Of a DNA stretch of 6,123 nucleotides, positions 1-6,123 are shown one piece after another. Each line of letters begins with the position of its first letter. Within the stretch, counting starts at the first letter, position 1. This DNA comes from an uncultured Butyricicoccus sp. (lineage in GTDB: Bacteria > Bacillota > Clostridia > Oscillospirales > Butyricicoccaceae): NCBI GenBank assembly GCA_900555465.1, contig USLE01000090.1, positions 1-6,123 on the forward strand, given 5' to 3'. The notes under the pieces were generated by a model that did not search any database, was not told where the DNA came from, and saw only the letters and a list, made by a program, of their open reading frames with translations. A program made the position numbers and the translations under genes.

Positions 1-39
1 CCGGATTACCGCGCCCGCCGCGCACTGCTGCGCGAATGA
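1..39 (+). CDS. 3' end of an unidentified upstream gene (partial)
   Basis: Frame 1 is open from the first base and ends at TGA 37-39, giving the 12-residue tail PDYRARRALLRE. The charged, helix-like composition and G/C-rich codons resemble the genes downstream, and the stop lies 26 nt before the regulator start, a typical same-operon spacing. Twelve residues are too few to identify a family. The alternative is that this is noncoding leader. Another frame also runs open to TGA 45-47, but its product is rich in Pro and Arg and looks less like protein. Confidence 0.4.
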   Translation, partial: PDYRARRALLRE

Positions 40-49
40 ACAGATGAAG

Positions 50-55
50 AGGAGG
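50..55 (+). promoter_or_regulatory. Shine-Dalgarno site of the LacI-family regulator
   Basis: A perfect AGGAGG lies 10 nt before ATG 66. It fixes the regulator start, and the helix-turn-helix begins at residue 2 of that reading. No promoter can be recognised in the 65 bases upstream. Confidence 0.8.
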
Positions 56-65
56 AAATAACCCC

Positions 66-1046
66 ATGACCATTGCGGAGATCGCGTCCCGCGCGGGCGT
101 TTCCAAGGCCGCGGTGTCGCGCTATTTGAATAACGGCTATGTCAGCTCGGAAAAGCGGGAGGCCATCCGCCGGGTGATCGAGGAGACCGGCTACGTCCCC
201 TCGCAGCAGGCGCAGACGCTGCGCACCGGCAAAAGCCGGATGGTGGGCGTGATCGTGCCGCGCATCGACTCGGAATCCATCAGCCGGGTGGTGGCGGGCA
301 TCTCCCGGGTGCTCGAGGAGCAGGGCTACCGCCTGCTGCTCGCCAACACGGACAACCGCGTGGAAAAGGAGCTGGAATACCTCGAGGTGTTCCGCAGCGG
401 CAATGTGGACGGCGTGATCCTGGTCGCGACCATCCTGTCCGCGGCGCACAAGCAGGCGCTCGGCGCGCTGGGCTGCCCGGCTGTGCTGGTGGGCCAGCGC
501 ATGGAGGGTATGTCCTGCGTGTATCACGACGACGAGGGTGCGGCACGCGCGGTCACCGAGCTGCTGCTGCAAAACGGCCGGCGGCGCATCGGCTACATCG
601 GCGTCACCCCGCGCGACAAGGCGGCGGGCGCGGCGCGGCGCGCAGGCTGGCAGGAGGCCATGCGCGCGGCCGGGCAGGAGCCCGACCCGGCGTGGATGGA
701 GCAGAGCGATTTCTCGATCGACGGCGGCTACGCGGCGGCCGAGCGGCTGCTTGCGCGCGTGCCGGATATGGAGGGTATCTTTTGCGCAACCGATTCCATA
801 GCGATCGGCGCAAAGAAATGGCTGGAAGAGCATGGACGGCATATCCCGGCAGATATTGCCCTTGCGGGCATCGGGCACTCGCGCCTGAGCGAACTCGTGC
901 GGCCGCGGCTTGCGACTGCGCACTATTACTACCAGTCGAGCGGCGAGGAGGCCGCGCGCGACCTGCTCGAGATCATCGAACAGGGGATCGACCGCAAAAA
1001 ACAGCTCATGCTGGGCTTTGCGGTGCATCGCGGCGAATCGGTCTGA
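66..1046 (+). CDS. scrR: LacI-family transcriptional regulator, probable sucrose operon repressor
   Basis: This is a 326-residue LacI/GalR-family DNA-binding protein, the usual length. Residues 2-22 form the helix-turn-helix (IAEIASRAGVSKAAVSRYLN). The hinge helix spans about 44-57 (YVPSQQAQTLRTGKS) and contains L52, the position of the minor-groove leucine lever. The sugar-binding-protein-like effector domain starts near 59 (VGVIVP) and runs to the end. K14, A15 and R19 occupy the positions of LacI Tyr17, Gln18 and Arg22, which read the operator. The gene sits directly upstream of a sucrose PTS operon in the same direction but has its own terminator, so it is probably a local repressor relieved by a sucrose-derived ligand such as sucrose-6-phosphate or fructose. 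Family assignment is firm. The sucrose role rests on context and on general resemblance to clostridial and lactobacillar sucrose regulators. It is not CcpA itself: CcpA has Met-Ala at the K14-A15 positions. Confidence 0.85.
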   Translation: MTIAEIASRAGVSKAAVSRYLNNGYVSSEKREAIRRVIEETGYVPSQQAQTLRTGKSRMVGVIVPRIDSESISRVVAGISRVLEEQGYRLLLANTDNRVEKELEYLEVFRSGNVDGVILVATILSAAHKQALGALGCPAVLVGQRMEGMSCVYHDDEGAARAVTELLLQNGRRRIGYIGVTPRDKAAGAARRAGWQEAMRAAGQEPDPAWMEQSDFSIDGGYAAAERLLARVPDMEGIFCATDSIAIGAKKWLEEHGRHIPADIALAGIGHSRLSELVRPRLATAHYYYQSSGEEAARDLLEIIEQGIDRKKQLMLGFAVHRGESV

Positions 1047-1069
1047 GAAAAGTACAGAAAATACAGTGA

Positions 1070-1103
1070 GCCGTCCGGGGTGTCAAACGCGGGCGGCTTT
1101 TTT
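1070..1103 (+). terminator. Rho-independent terminator of the regulator gene
   Basis: An 8-bp GC-rich stem pairs 1070-1077 (GCCGTCCG) with 1090-1097 (CGGGCGGC), including one G-U wobble. The loop is 12 nt and six T follow at 1098-1103. It starts 23 nt after the regulator stop and separates the regulator transcript from the permease operon. Confidence 0.85.
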
Positions 1104-1182
1104 GTGTATATTGCAGGCTCTGCGCGAGGGAATTGGCGGATGTGCGCAAAACTGGCGGGAAAGGTTTGGGTAAAATTGCGGA

Positions 1183-1212
1183 TTTACAAAAATGATCCAG
1201 CGGCGGTATAAT
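1183..1212 (+). promoter_or_regulatory. Sigma-A promoter of the sucrose PTS operon
   Basis: The -35 box TTTACA (1183-1188, five of six bases matching TTGACA) and a perfect -10 box TATAAT (1207-1212) are separated by 18 bp. Transcription should start near 1218-1221, leaving a leader of about 45-50 nt before the GTG start at 1267. The region is clearly more AT-rich than the flanking coding DNA. I see nothing else recognisable between the terminator and this promoter (1104-1182). Confidence 0.8.
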
Positions 1213-1224
1213 ACAGACAGAAAG

Positions 1225-1238
1225 TGAAATCGATTTCA
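1225..1238. promoter_or_regulatory. 14-bp palindromic operator (LacI-family / cre-type)
   Basis: TGAAATCGATTTCA is a perfect inverted repeat with a central CpG, the hallmark of LacI-family operators. It fits every defined position of the Bacillus cre consensus TGWNANCGNTNWCA, so CcpA could bind it as well as the adjacent regulator. It begins 12 bp after the -10 box, at about +5 to +20, where a bound repressor would block initiation or promoter clearance. I noticed no second copy in the window and none before the regulator gene. Confidence 0.8.
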
Positions 1239-1266
1239 TAAAATATGTGAAAGGGCGGAACAAAAG

Positions 1267-3174
1267 GTGGATTACAAAAAGGCGGCCTCCGAGGTGCTGC
1301 AAAACATCGGCGGCAAGGACAACATCGTGTCCGCGGCGCACTGCGCAACGCGCCTGCGCCTTGTCATTGCGGACAACGGCAAGGTAAACAAAAAAGAGCT
1401 GGAAAACGCGACCGGCGTGCAGGGCGTGTTTGAGGCGCAGGGCCAGCTCCAGATCATCTTCGGCACGGGCACGGTCAACAAGGTGTATGACGAGTTTATC
1501 GCGCTCTCGGGCGCGGCGGCGGTCAGCAAGGACGAGGCCAAGGCGCAGGGCGCGGCCAAGGGCAACTGGTTCCAGCGCGCGATCAAGACGCTGGGCGACA
1601 TCTTCGTGCCGATCATCCCGGCGATCGTAGCGTCCGGCTTCCTGATGGGCATCATGGAGTCTTTGAACTTCATGGTAAACAACGGGTTTATCCAGCTGGA
1701 CACCACAAGCTCGATTTACGTATTCGCGCAGCTGTTTTCCAACGTGGCGTATACCTTTCTGCCCATCCTGATCGCGTTCTCCGCGGCCAAGGTATTCGGC
1801 GGCAACCCGTTCCTCGGCGCAGTCATCGGCATGATCATGCTGCATCCCAACCTGCAGAACGCATGGACGGTCGCGACCGAAGGCGTGCAGACCTGGCAGG
1901 AAGTGTTCTTCGGCCTGTACGAAGTGCCGCTGGTCGGCTACCAGGGCCATGTTATCCCGGTTATCATTGCGGTGTGGGTGATGTGCTTCCTGGAAAAGCG
2001 CCTGCACAAGATCGTGCCGGCGATGTTTGACCTGTTCGTCACCCCGCTGGTGAGCGTGTTCGTCACCGGTTATCTGACGCTCGCGGTCATCGGCCCGGTG
2101 TTCACCACCGTGGAAAACCATATCATTGACGGCGTGCAGTGGCTGATCGCCATCCCGTTCGGCATCGGCTCATTCATCATGGGCGGCCTGTATGCGACGA
2201 CGGTCGTCTCGGGCATCCACCATATGTATACCATCATCGACCTCGGCCAGCTCAGCGCCTACGGCCTGACCTACTGGCTGCCGCTGGCCTCGGCGGCGAA
2301 CGTCGCGCAGGGCGGCGCGGCGCTCGCGGTCGCGCTCAGGACCCGGAATAAAAAGCTCAAGAGCATGGCGCTGCCCGCTTCGCTCTCCGCGTTCATGGGC
2401 ATCACCGAGCCTGCCATCTTCGGCGTCAACCTGCGGTTTTTCCGTCCATTCATCGCCGGCTCGATCGGCGGCGCGTGCGGCGCGCTGTATGCCTCGATTG
2501 TTGGCCTGGGCGCGACCGGCACGGGCGTGACCGGCATCTTCGGCATCCTGCTGCACCTGCACCATCCGATCCAGTACATCATCACCATCGCGATCGCGAC
2601 CGGCGTTGCCTTTGTGATCTCGTGGTTCTTCGGCCTGCCCAAGGAGGAACAGCAGCCGGAAGAAGCTTCCGCGCCGGCGCAGCCTGCGGAACAGCCTGCA
2701 CCGGCGGCAGTCCCCGCCCCGCAGGGTGAGGTAAATATCGTTTCGCCGCTGACAGGCGAGGCGGTGCCGCTGAGCGAAACCGGCGACCCGGCGTTCGCCG
2801 CAGAAGCGCTCGGCAAGGGCATTGCGGTCAAGCCTTCGGAGGGCAAGGTGTTCGCACCCTGTGACGCGACGGTCTCCGCGGTCATGGGGCATGCGGTCGG
2901 CCTCGAGTGCGATAACGGCGCAGAGCTGCTCATCCATGTGGGCATCGACACGGTAAACCTCGACGGCAAGCACTACACCGGCCACGTTGAGGAGGGCCAG
3001 CGCGTCAAAGCGGGCGATCTGCTGCTCGAGTTTGACATCGCGGCGATCGAAAAGGAAGGCTACAAGACCATCACACCCGTGATCGTGACCAATTCGGACG
3101 ATTATGCGGACACCCAGCGCGTGGCCGGCGCGGTCACCGCAGGCAAGGACACGCTGATGACCCTCACACGATAA
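1267..3174 (+). CDS. scrA: PTS permease EIIBCA, sucrose type
   Basis: A 635-residue membrane transporter of the glucose/glucoside PTS superfamily, taking sucrose in as sucrose-6-phosphate at the expense of PEP through EI and HPr. Domain order is IIB (about 1-83, phosphorylated Cys26 in AAHCATRLRL), IIC (about 101-455), a Glu/Pro/Ala-rich linker (about 459-488) and a Crr-like IIA (about 490-635). IIC has roughly ten hydrophobic segments, the first at 112-135, and carries the HH pair at 318-319 and GITEPAIFGVN at 378-388. In IIA, His557 (LLIHVGIDTV) is the phosphorylated residue and His542 matches the second conserved His of E. coli IIAGlc. The start is GTG: the N-terminus MDYKKAASEV is characteristic of ScrA proteins, no in-frame ATG occurs back to the TGA at 1225, and an AAGGG-type site lies at 1251-1255. 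The following hydrolase supports sucrose; trehalose or beta-glucoside specificity is less likely but not excluded by sequence alone. Confidence 0.9.
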   Translation: MDYKKAASEVLQNIGGKDNIVSAAHCATRLRLVIADNGKVNKKELENATGVQGVFEAQGQLQIIFGTGTVNKVYDEFIALSGAAAVSKDEAKAQGAAKGNWFQRAIKTLGDIFVPIIPAIVASGFLMGIMESLNFMVNNGFIQLDTTSSIYVFAQLFSNVAYTFLPILIAFSAAKVFGGNPFLGAVIGMIMLHPNLQNAWTVATEGVQTWQEVFFGLYEVPLVGYQGHVIPVIIAVWVMCFLEKRLHKIVPAMFDLFVTPLVSVFVTGYLTLAVIGPVFTTVENHIIDGVQWLIAIPFGIGSFIMGGLYATTVVSGIHHMYTIIDLGQLSAYGLTYWLPLASAANVAQGGAALAVALRTRNKKLKSMALPASLSAFMGITEPAIFGVNLRFFRPFIAGSIGGACGALYASIVGLGATGTGVTGIFGILLHLHHPIQYIITIAIATGVAFVISWFFGLPKEEQQPEEASAPAQPAEQPAPAAVPAPQGEVNIVSPLTGEAVPLSETGDPAFAAEALGKGIAVKPSEGKVFAPCDATVSAVMGHAVGLECDNGAELLIHVGIDTVNLDGKHYTGHVEEGQRVKAGDLLLEFDIAAIEKEGYKTITPVIVTNSDDYADTQRVAGAVTAGKDTLMTLTR

Positions 3175-3179
3175 GAGAC

Positions 3180-3184
3180 AGGAG
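3180..3184 (+). promoter_or_regulatory. Shine-Dalgarno site of scrB, compatible with two starts
   Basis: AGGAG lies only 4 nt before ATG 3189 but 10 nt before a second in-frame ATG at 3195. The regulator gene in this window uses a 10-nt spacing, so 3195 may be the real or main start. The two readings differ by only two residues (Met-Ser). Confidence 0.65.
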
Positions 3185-3188
3185 ATAA

Positions 3189-4583
3189 ATGAGTATGAGC
3201 AACGCATTGCAGCGCGATCTGGCGCGGCTGGTCAGCCGCATCGAGCGGGAGGACGGCGCGCGCGCCGCGGCCGATCCGTACCGTCAGCGGTTCCACCTGA
3301 TGCCGCCGGTCGGCTGGCTCAACGATCCCAACGGCCTGTGCCGCTGCGGGGAATGGTACCATGTGTTTTATCAGTACGGCCCGTTCGACCCCACGGGCGG
3401 GGTAAAGATGTGGGGGCATTACCGCAGTCGCGACCTGCTGCACTGGGAGCAGCTGCCGCCCATGCTGTACCCGGATCAGCCGTGGGACATCCACGGGGTG
3501 TACTCGGGCTCGGCGCTGGTCGAGGACGGCACGATGTACCTTTATTACACCGGCAACGTCAAGTATGCGGGCGATTACGACTATATCACGGCGGGGCGCG
3601 GCCATAACACCGCGCTCGCCGTCTCTCGCGATGGGGTGACGGCCGCGTCCAACGAGCTGCTGCTGGAGAACAGGGACTACCCGGCGGACCTCACCTGCCA
3701 TGTGCGCGACCCCAAGGTCTGGGCGCAGGACGGCAGGTATTATATGGTGCTCGGCGCGCGCACCAAAGACGACCGCGGCGAGCTGCTGGTGTACGAATCC
3801 GCGGACAAGCGGCACTGGCAGCATATCAACACCCTGACAACGCCTGAGAAGTTCGGCTACATGTGGGAGTGCCCCGACCTGTTCGAGCTGGATGGGCAGT
3901 GGTTCCTTGTCTGCTCGCCGCAGGGCGTGACCCGGCAGGGCAATCAATACCAGAACGTGTACTCCTGCGGGTATTTCCCGCTGTATGGCGACTTCCGCGG
4001 GGACTACACGCTGGGCGACTTCCGCGAGCTGGACTGCGGCTTTGACTTCTATGCGCCGCAGAGCTTTGCGGACGGCAGCCGCCGCCTGCAGTTCGGCTGG
4101 ATGGGCATGCCGGACGCGGCGTATACCAACCCGACTGTCGAGCAGGGCTGGCAGCACTGCCTGACCGTGCCGTGCGAAATCAAACGCGACGGCGAACGCC
4201 TGCTGCGCGTCCCGGCGCGCGAGGTCAGCGCCCTGCGCGGCGAGCGCATTCCAGCCGAGCGGGCGCAGGTGTTTGACATGATGTGCCGCACCGAGGCCGC
4301 GGGCAGGCTTGTCATCCGCGGGGCGGCTGTGATAGAATGGGACGGGCAGCAGCTTTCGCTCACGCTGGCGCAGGGCGGCGAGGGACGCACTGTGCGATAT
4401 GCGGACGTCGACGCCGTTAAAAATCTGCGGGTGCTCGCGGACACCTCCTCGCTCGAGATCTTCGTCAACGGCGGGGCGCAGGTGATGACCACGCGGTACT
4501 ATCCCGACCCGGCCTCCTGCGGGGTACAGATGGAAGGCGCGCAGGCGGAGATCTGGGCGATGGGCGCGCTGCAAATTCAGTAA
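3189..4583 (+). CDS. scrB: Sucrose-6-phosphate hydrolase, GH32 family
   Basis: A 464-residue GH32 enzyme that cleaves sucrose-6-phosphate to glucose-6-phosphate and fructose. The five-bladed propeller holds all three catalytic acidic residues: nucleophile Asp46 in WLNDPNG (43-49), transition-state stabiliser Asp174 in RDP (173-175), and acid/base Glu227 in WECPDLF (226-232). The C-terminal beta-sandwich shows the usual signature near 413-425 (LRVLADTSSLEIF). No signal peptide is present, so it acts in the cytoplasm, as expected for a PTS-delivered phosphorylated substrate rather than a secreted invertase or levanase. It follows scrA by 14 nt and precedes the phosphatase by 17 nt, so the genes are cotranscribed. 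Numbering uses ATG 3189; ATG 3195 has better ribosome-site spacing. Activity on free sucrose or short fructans is possible, as GH32 members are hard to separate by motif. Confidence 0.93.
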   Translation: MSMSNALQRDLARLVSRIEREDGARAAADPYRQRFHLMPPVGWLNDPNGLCRCGEWYHVFYQYGPFDPTGGVKMWGHYRSRDLLHWEQLPPMLYPDQPWDIHGVYSGSALVEDGTMYLYYTGNVKYAGDYDYITAGRGHNTALAVSRDGVTAASNELLLENRDYPADLTCHVRDPKVWAQDGRYYMVLGARTKDDRGELLVYESADKRHWQHINTLTTPEKFGYMWECPDLFELDGQWFLVCSPQGVTRQGNQYQNVYSCGYFPLYGDFRGDYTLGDFRELDCGFDFYAPQSFADGSRRLQFGWMGMPDAAYTNPTVEQGWQHCLTVPCEIKRDGERLLRVPAREVSALRGERIPAERAQVFDMMCRTEAAGRLVIRGAAVIEWDGQQLSLTLAQGGEGRTVRYADVDAVKNLRVLADTSSLEIFVNGGAQVMTTRYYPDPASCGVQMEGAQAEIWAMGALQIQ

Positions 4584-4587
4584 AACC

Positions 4588-4595
4588 AAAGGTGG
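4588..4595 (+). promoter_or_regulatory. Shine-Dalgarno site that fixes the HAD phosphatase start
   Basis: AAAGGTGG ends 5 nt before ATG 4601. An in-frame GTG at 4592-4594 would extend the protein by three residues, but it lies inside this ribosome site and has no site of its own, so ATG 4601 is chosen. Confidence 0.75.
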
Positions 4596-4600
4596 AACAC

Positions 4601-5467
4601 ATGTCAAAATACAAACTGCTCGCACTCGATCTGGACGGCACCCTGCTGGACAAAACCAGCCGCATCACAAAAGCCAACGCCCACGCAGTGCGGCTCGCGC
4701 AGCAGGCAGGGGTGCAGATCGCTTTGTGCACCGGCCGGAATTTGACGGAAAGCCGTGTGTTTAACAGCCAGCTGGAAGCGCCGGCGGATTGGATTGTCAT
4801 CGCAAACGGCGCGGCGGCTGAGCGCCTGTCGGACGGTGTACAGCTTACCTTCAACGGGCTCGACCGGCAGCGGTGCGAGGCGGTGTTTGCAATCTGCGCG
4901 CAGTTTGACACCGACCCCTGCCTGTATACGGGCGGCAGCCTGTATTACGGCAGGGAGTTCCTGCGTTTCCTGGAGGAGATCCGGAAACGCGGCACAACAT
5001 CGCTGGACGAAACGGCAGAGGGGTATTTCTTCATCGACAGCTGGGACAAATGGCGCGCCCTGCTGGACAGAGAGGATGGCCGCATCCTCAAGGCGATTCT
5101 GCACGACCTCGACCCCGAAGTGGTCGATCGGATGATACAGACGCTCGAGCAGACCGGCCTGTTTGAGATGGCGCCGTCCGTCATGTACGGCGGCGCGCTC
5201 AAAAACGTGGAGATCAACTGCAAGGGCGTGCACAAAGGACAGGGCCTCGCGCAGCTGGCGGCCCGGCTTGGCATCGGCATGGACGCGGTCATGGCGATCG
5301 GCGACAGCGATAACGACCTGACCATGCTGCGCATGGCGGGTCTGGGCGTGGCGATGGCAAACGCTGCGCCGCATATCCGCGCTGCGGCGGACGTATGCAC
5401 GGGCAGCAATACCGAGGACGGCGTAAAGCAGGCAATTTACCAATATATTTTGGAGGAAAACGCATGA
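4601..5467 (+). CDS. Cof-type HAD-IIB sugar-phosphate phosphatase
   Basis: A 288-residue cytoplasmic haloacid dehalogenase-superfamily hydrolase with a C2B cap, close to the usual 270-290 residues. All four motifs are intact: motif I DLDGTLLD (nucleophile Asp10, acid/base Asp12), motif II Thr44 in CTGR, motif III Lys212 in GVHKG, and motif IV GDSDND with Mg2+-binding Asp235 and Asp239. It should therefore be an active Mg2+-dependent phosphatase. Cof-type relatives such as YidA and YbiV act on several small sugar phosphates, and sequence does not reveal the substrate. It sits between scrB and the fructokinase, 17 nt after the first and overlapping the second by 4 nt, so it is part of the operon. 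A role in relieving hexose-phosphate build-up during rapid sucrose uptake is my inference. The start is ATG 4601, not GTG 4592. Confidence 0.88.
   Translation: MSKYKLLALDLDGTLLDKTSRITKANAHAVRLAQQAGVQIALCTGRNLTESRVFNSQLEAPADWIVIANGAAAERLSDGVQLTFNGLDRQRCEAVFAICAQFDTDPCLYTGGSLYYGREFLRFLEEIRKRGTTSLDETAEGYFFIDSWDKWRALLDREDGRILKAILHDLDPEVVDRMIQTLEQTGLFEMAPSVMYGGALKNVEINCKGVHKGQGLAQLAARLGIGMDAVMAIGDSDNDLTMLRMAGLGVAMANAAPHIRAAADVCTGSNTEDGVKQAIYQYILEENA
5452..5456 (+). promoter_or_regulatory. Shine-Dalgarno site of the fructokinase, inside the phosphatase gene
   Basis: GGAGG lies 7 nt before ATG 5464 and doubles as phosphatase codons near its C-terminus (Leu-Glu-Glu). With the ATGA overlap at 5464-5467 it indicates coupled translation of the two genes. 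Confidence 0.85.
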
Positions 5468-6123
5468 AAAAGGTGGTTGCGATCGGCGAGCTGCTGATCG
5501 ACTTTGTCCCGCAGCAGAAGGGCTGTGCGCTCGACGAGGTGACGCACTTCGAGCGCGTGGCGGGCGGTGCGCCCGCCAATGTCGCGGCAGCGGTCGCGCG
5601 GCTGGGCGGAAACGCGGCAATGATCTCGCAGGTGGGCGAGGATGCGTTCGGCACGCATATCCTCAAGGTGCTGCGGTCAAACGGGGTGGATACGTCCTGG
5701 GTGTTCCGCACCGGGCGGGCCAACACCGGCCTTGCGTTCGTCTCGCTGGATGCGACCGGCAACCGCGAGTTTTCCTTTTTCCGCAACCCCTCGGCCGACC
5801 TGTTTCTCGAGGAGGGGCAGATCGTGCCGGAGATGTTCGCGGACTGCGCGGCGCTGCATTTCTGCTCGGTCGATCTGGTGGACTGGCCGGTGCGGCTGGC
5901 GCACCGCAGGGCGGTCGCGCTGGCAAAGCAGGCCGGCGCGCTGATCTCGTTCGACCCGAACGTCCGCCTGCCGCTGTGGGACAGCCCGGCGGACTGTCAG
6001 GCGGCGATCCGGGAGTTCCTGCCGCTGGCCGATCTGGTCAAGCTGTCGGACGACGAGGTCGAGTTTGTGACCGGCTGCACGGACGAGCGTGCGGCGGCAG
6101 CCCATGCCGAACAGCTTTTCCGC
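5464..6123 (+). CDS. scrK: Fructokinase, PfkB/ribokinase family (3' end beyond window)
   Basis: An open frame of 220 codons runs off the window end. It is an ATP-dependent sugar kinase expected to convert fructose released by ScrB to fructose-6-phosphate. The N-terminus MKKVVAIGELLIDFVP carries the conserved Asp13. PfkB signature 1 is at 34-41 (GGAPANVA). Fructokinase-like stretches follow at 106-113 (FRNPSADL), 163-172 (FDPNVRLPLW) and 192-204 (VKLSDDEVEFVTG, with Lys193 and Glu198). Family members run to about 310-320 residues, so roughly 100 are missing, including signature 2 with the catalytic Asp (DTxGAGD). The start overlaps the phosphatase stop by 4 nt and has a strong ribosome site. 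Another PfkB sugar kinase such as 2-keto-3-deoxygluconate kinase is possible by fold, but the motifs and operon favour fructose. Confidence 0.9.
   Translation, partial: MKKVVAIGELLIDFVPQQKGCALDEVTHFERVAGGAPANVAAAVARLGGNAAMISQVGEDAFGTHILKVLRSNGVDTSWVFRTGRANTGLAFVSLDATGNREFSFFRNPSADLFLEEGQIVPEMFADCAALHFCSVDLVDWPVRLAHRRAVALAKQAGALISFDPNVRLPLWDSPADCQAAIREFLPLADLVKLSDDEVEFVTGCTDERAAAAHAEQLFR

Noticed and set aside
44..61. Mini-ORF ATG AAG AGG AGG AAA TAA (MKRRK) overlapping the regulator ribosome site
   Set aside because: The reading arises from the purine-rich AGGAGG itself and has no ribosome site of its own. A leader peptide role cannot be supported.
6..1028. Long - strand open frames opposite the regulator, and likewise opposite scrA (1006-2121, 2170-3207), the phosphatase (4604-5620) and the fructokinase (5677-6105)
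   Set aside because: All are antisense to genes with clear family motifs, show Arg/His/Ala-rich low-information products, and lack convincing ribosome sites or promoters. They are composition artefacts.
1053..1066. Direct repeat TACAG spaced 9 bp between the regulator stop and the terminator
   Set aside because: Five-base units in an A-rich stretch are too short to mean anything, and they are not symmetric like a LacI-family site.
1245..1250. ATG-TGA start-stop pair in the scrA leader
   Set aside because: It has no ribosome site ahead of it and lies next to the palindrome; most likely chance.
1213..1266. Possible riboswitch or PTS-type RNA antiterminator (RAT) in the scrA leader
   Set aside because: The leader is only about 50 nt, contains no terminator hairpin or U tract, and no BglG/SacY-type antiterminator gene is present. 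Control by a DNA operator explains the region.
3102..4625. A 507-codon open frame on the - strand covering all of scrB
   Set aside because: It is longer than scrB itself, but it mirrors a gene with all GH32 catalytic motifs, its product is rich in Arg, His and Ala with no recognisable domain, and it overlaps neighbouring genes. Long antisense frames are expected in GC-rich coding DNA.
312..5814. Many CTCGAG and CGATCG hexamers spread across the genes
   Set aside because: They fall where Leu-Glu and Ile/Asp-containing codons meet in GC-rich sequence, are unevenly spaced, and do not form an array.

Overview
This window is a compact, GC-rich sucrose (or sucrose-like disaccharide) PTS utilisation locus with every gene on the + strand. 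The organism is most likely a high-GC member of the Clostridia (Oscillospirales/Butyricicoccus-like gut Firmicutes). Reasons are the strong AGGAGG-type ribosome binding sites, a cre-like operator, a U-tract hairpin terminator, a fused EIIBCA permease of the Gram-positive type, and strongly G/C-ending codons. The genus is an inference and cannot be settled from the window.

Layout. Bases 1-39 look like the last 12 codons of an upstream gene. A LacI-family regulator (66-1046, scrR-like) follows after 26 nt and is closed by a hairpin-plus-U terminator (1070-1103). The 220-nt gap to the next gene also holds a sigma-A promoter (TTTACA, 18 bp, TATAAT; 1183-1212) and, just downstream, a perfect 14-bp palindrome (1225-1238). 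That palindrome is both a plausible operator for the regulator and an exact match to the CcpA cre consensus. The promoter leads into a tight operon: a GTG-started EIIBCA permease (1267-3174, scrA), a cytoplasmic GH32 sucrose-6-phosphate hydrolase (3189-4583, scrB), a Cof-type HAD phosphatase (4601-5467), and a PfkB-family fructokinase (from 5464, cut by the window end; scrK). Gaps inside the operon are 14 nt, 17 nt and a 4-nt ATGA overlap, and I see no internal terminator.

How it works together. The permease imports and phosphorylates sucrose using PEP via EI and HPr, which are not in the window. ScrB splits sucrose-6-phosphate into glucose-6-phosphate and fructose, and the fructokinase makes fructose-6-phosphate, so both halves enter glycolysis. 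The regulator probably represses the operon when sucrose is absent. The one non-canonical member is the HAD phosphatase, translationally coupled to the fructokinase. Its substrate is unknown; sugar-phosphate overflow control is a reasonable guess.

I found no CRISPR, mobile element, RNA gene or clearly novel system. The observations worth a second look are the dual-identity palindrome, the embedded phosphatase and several start-site decisions.
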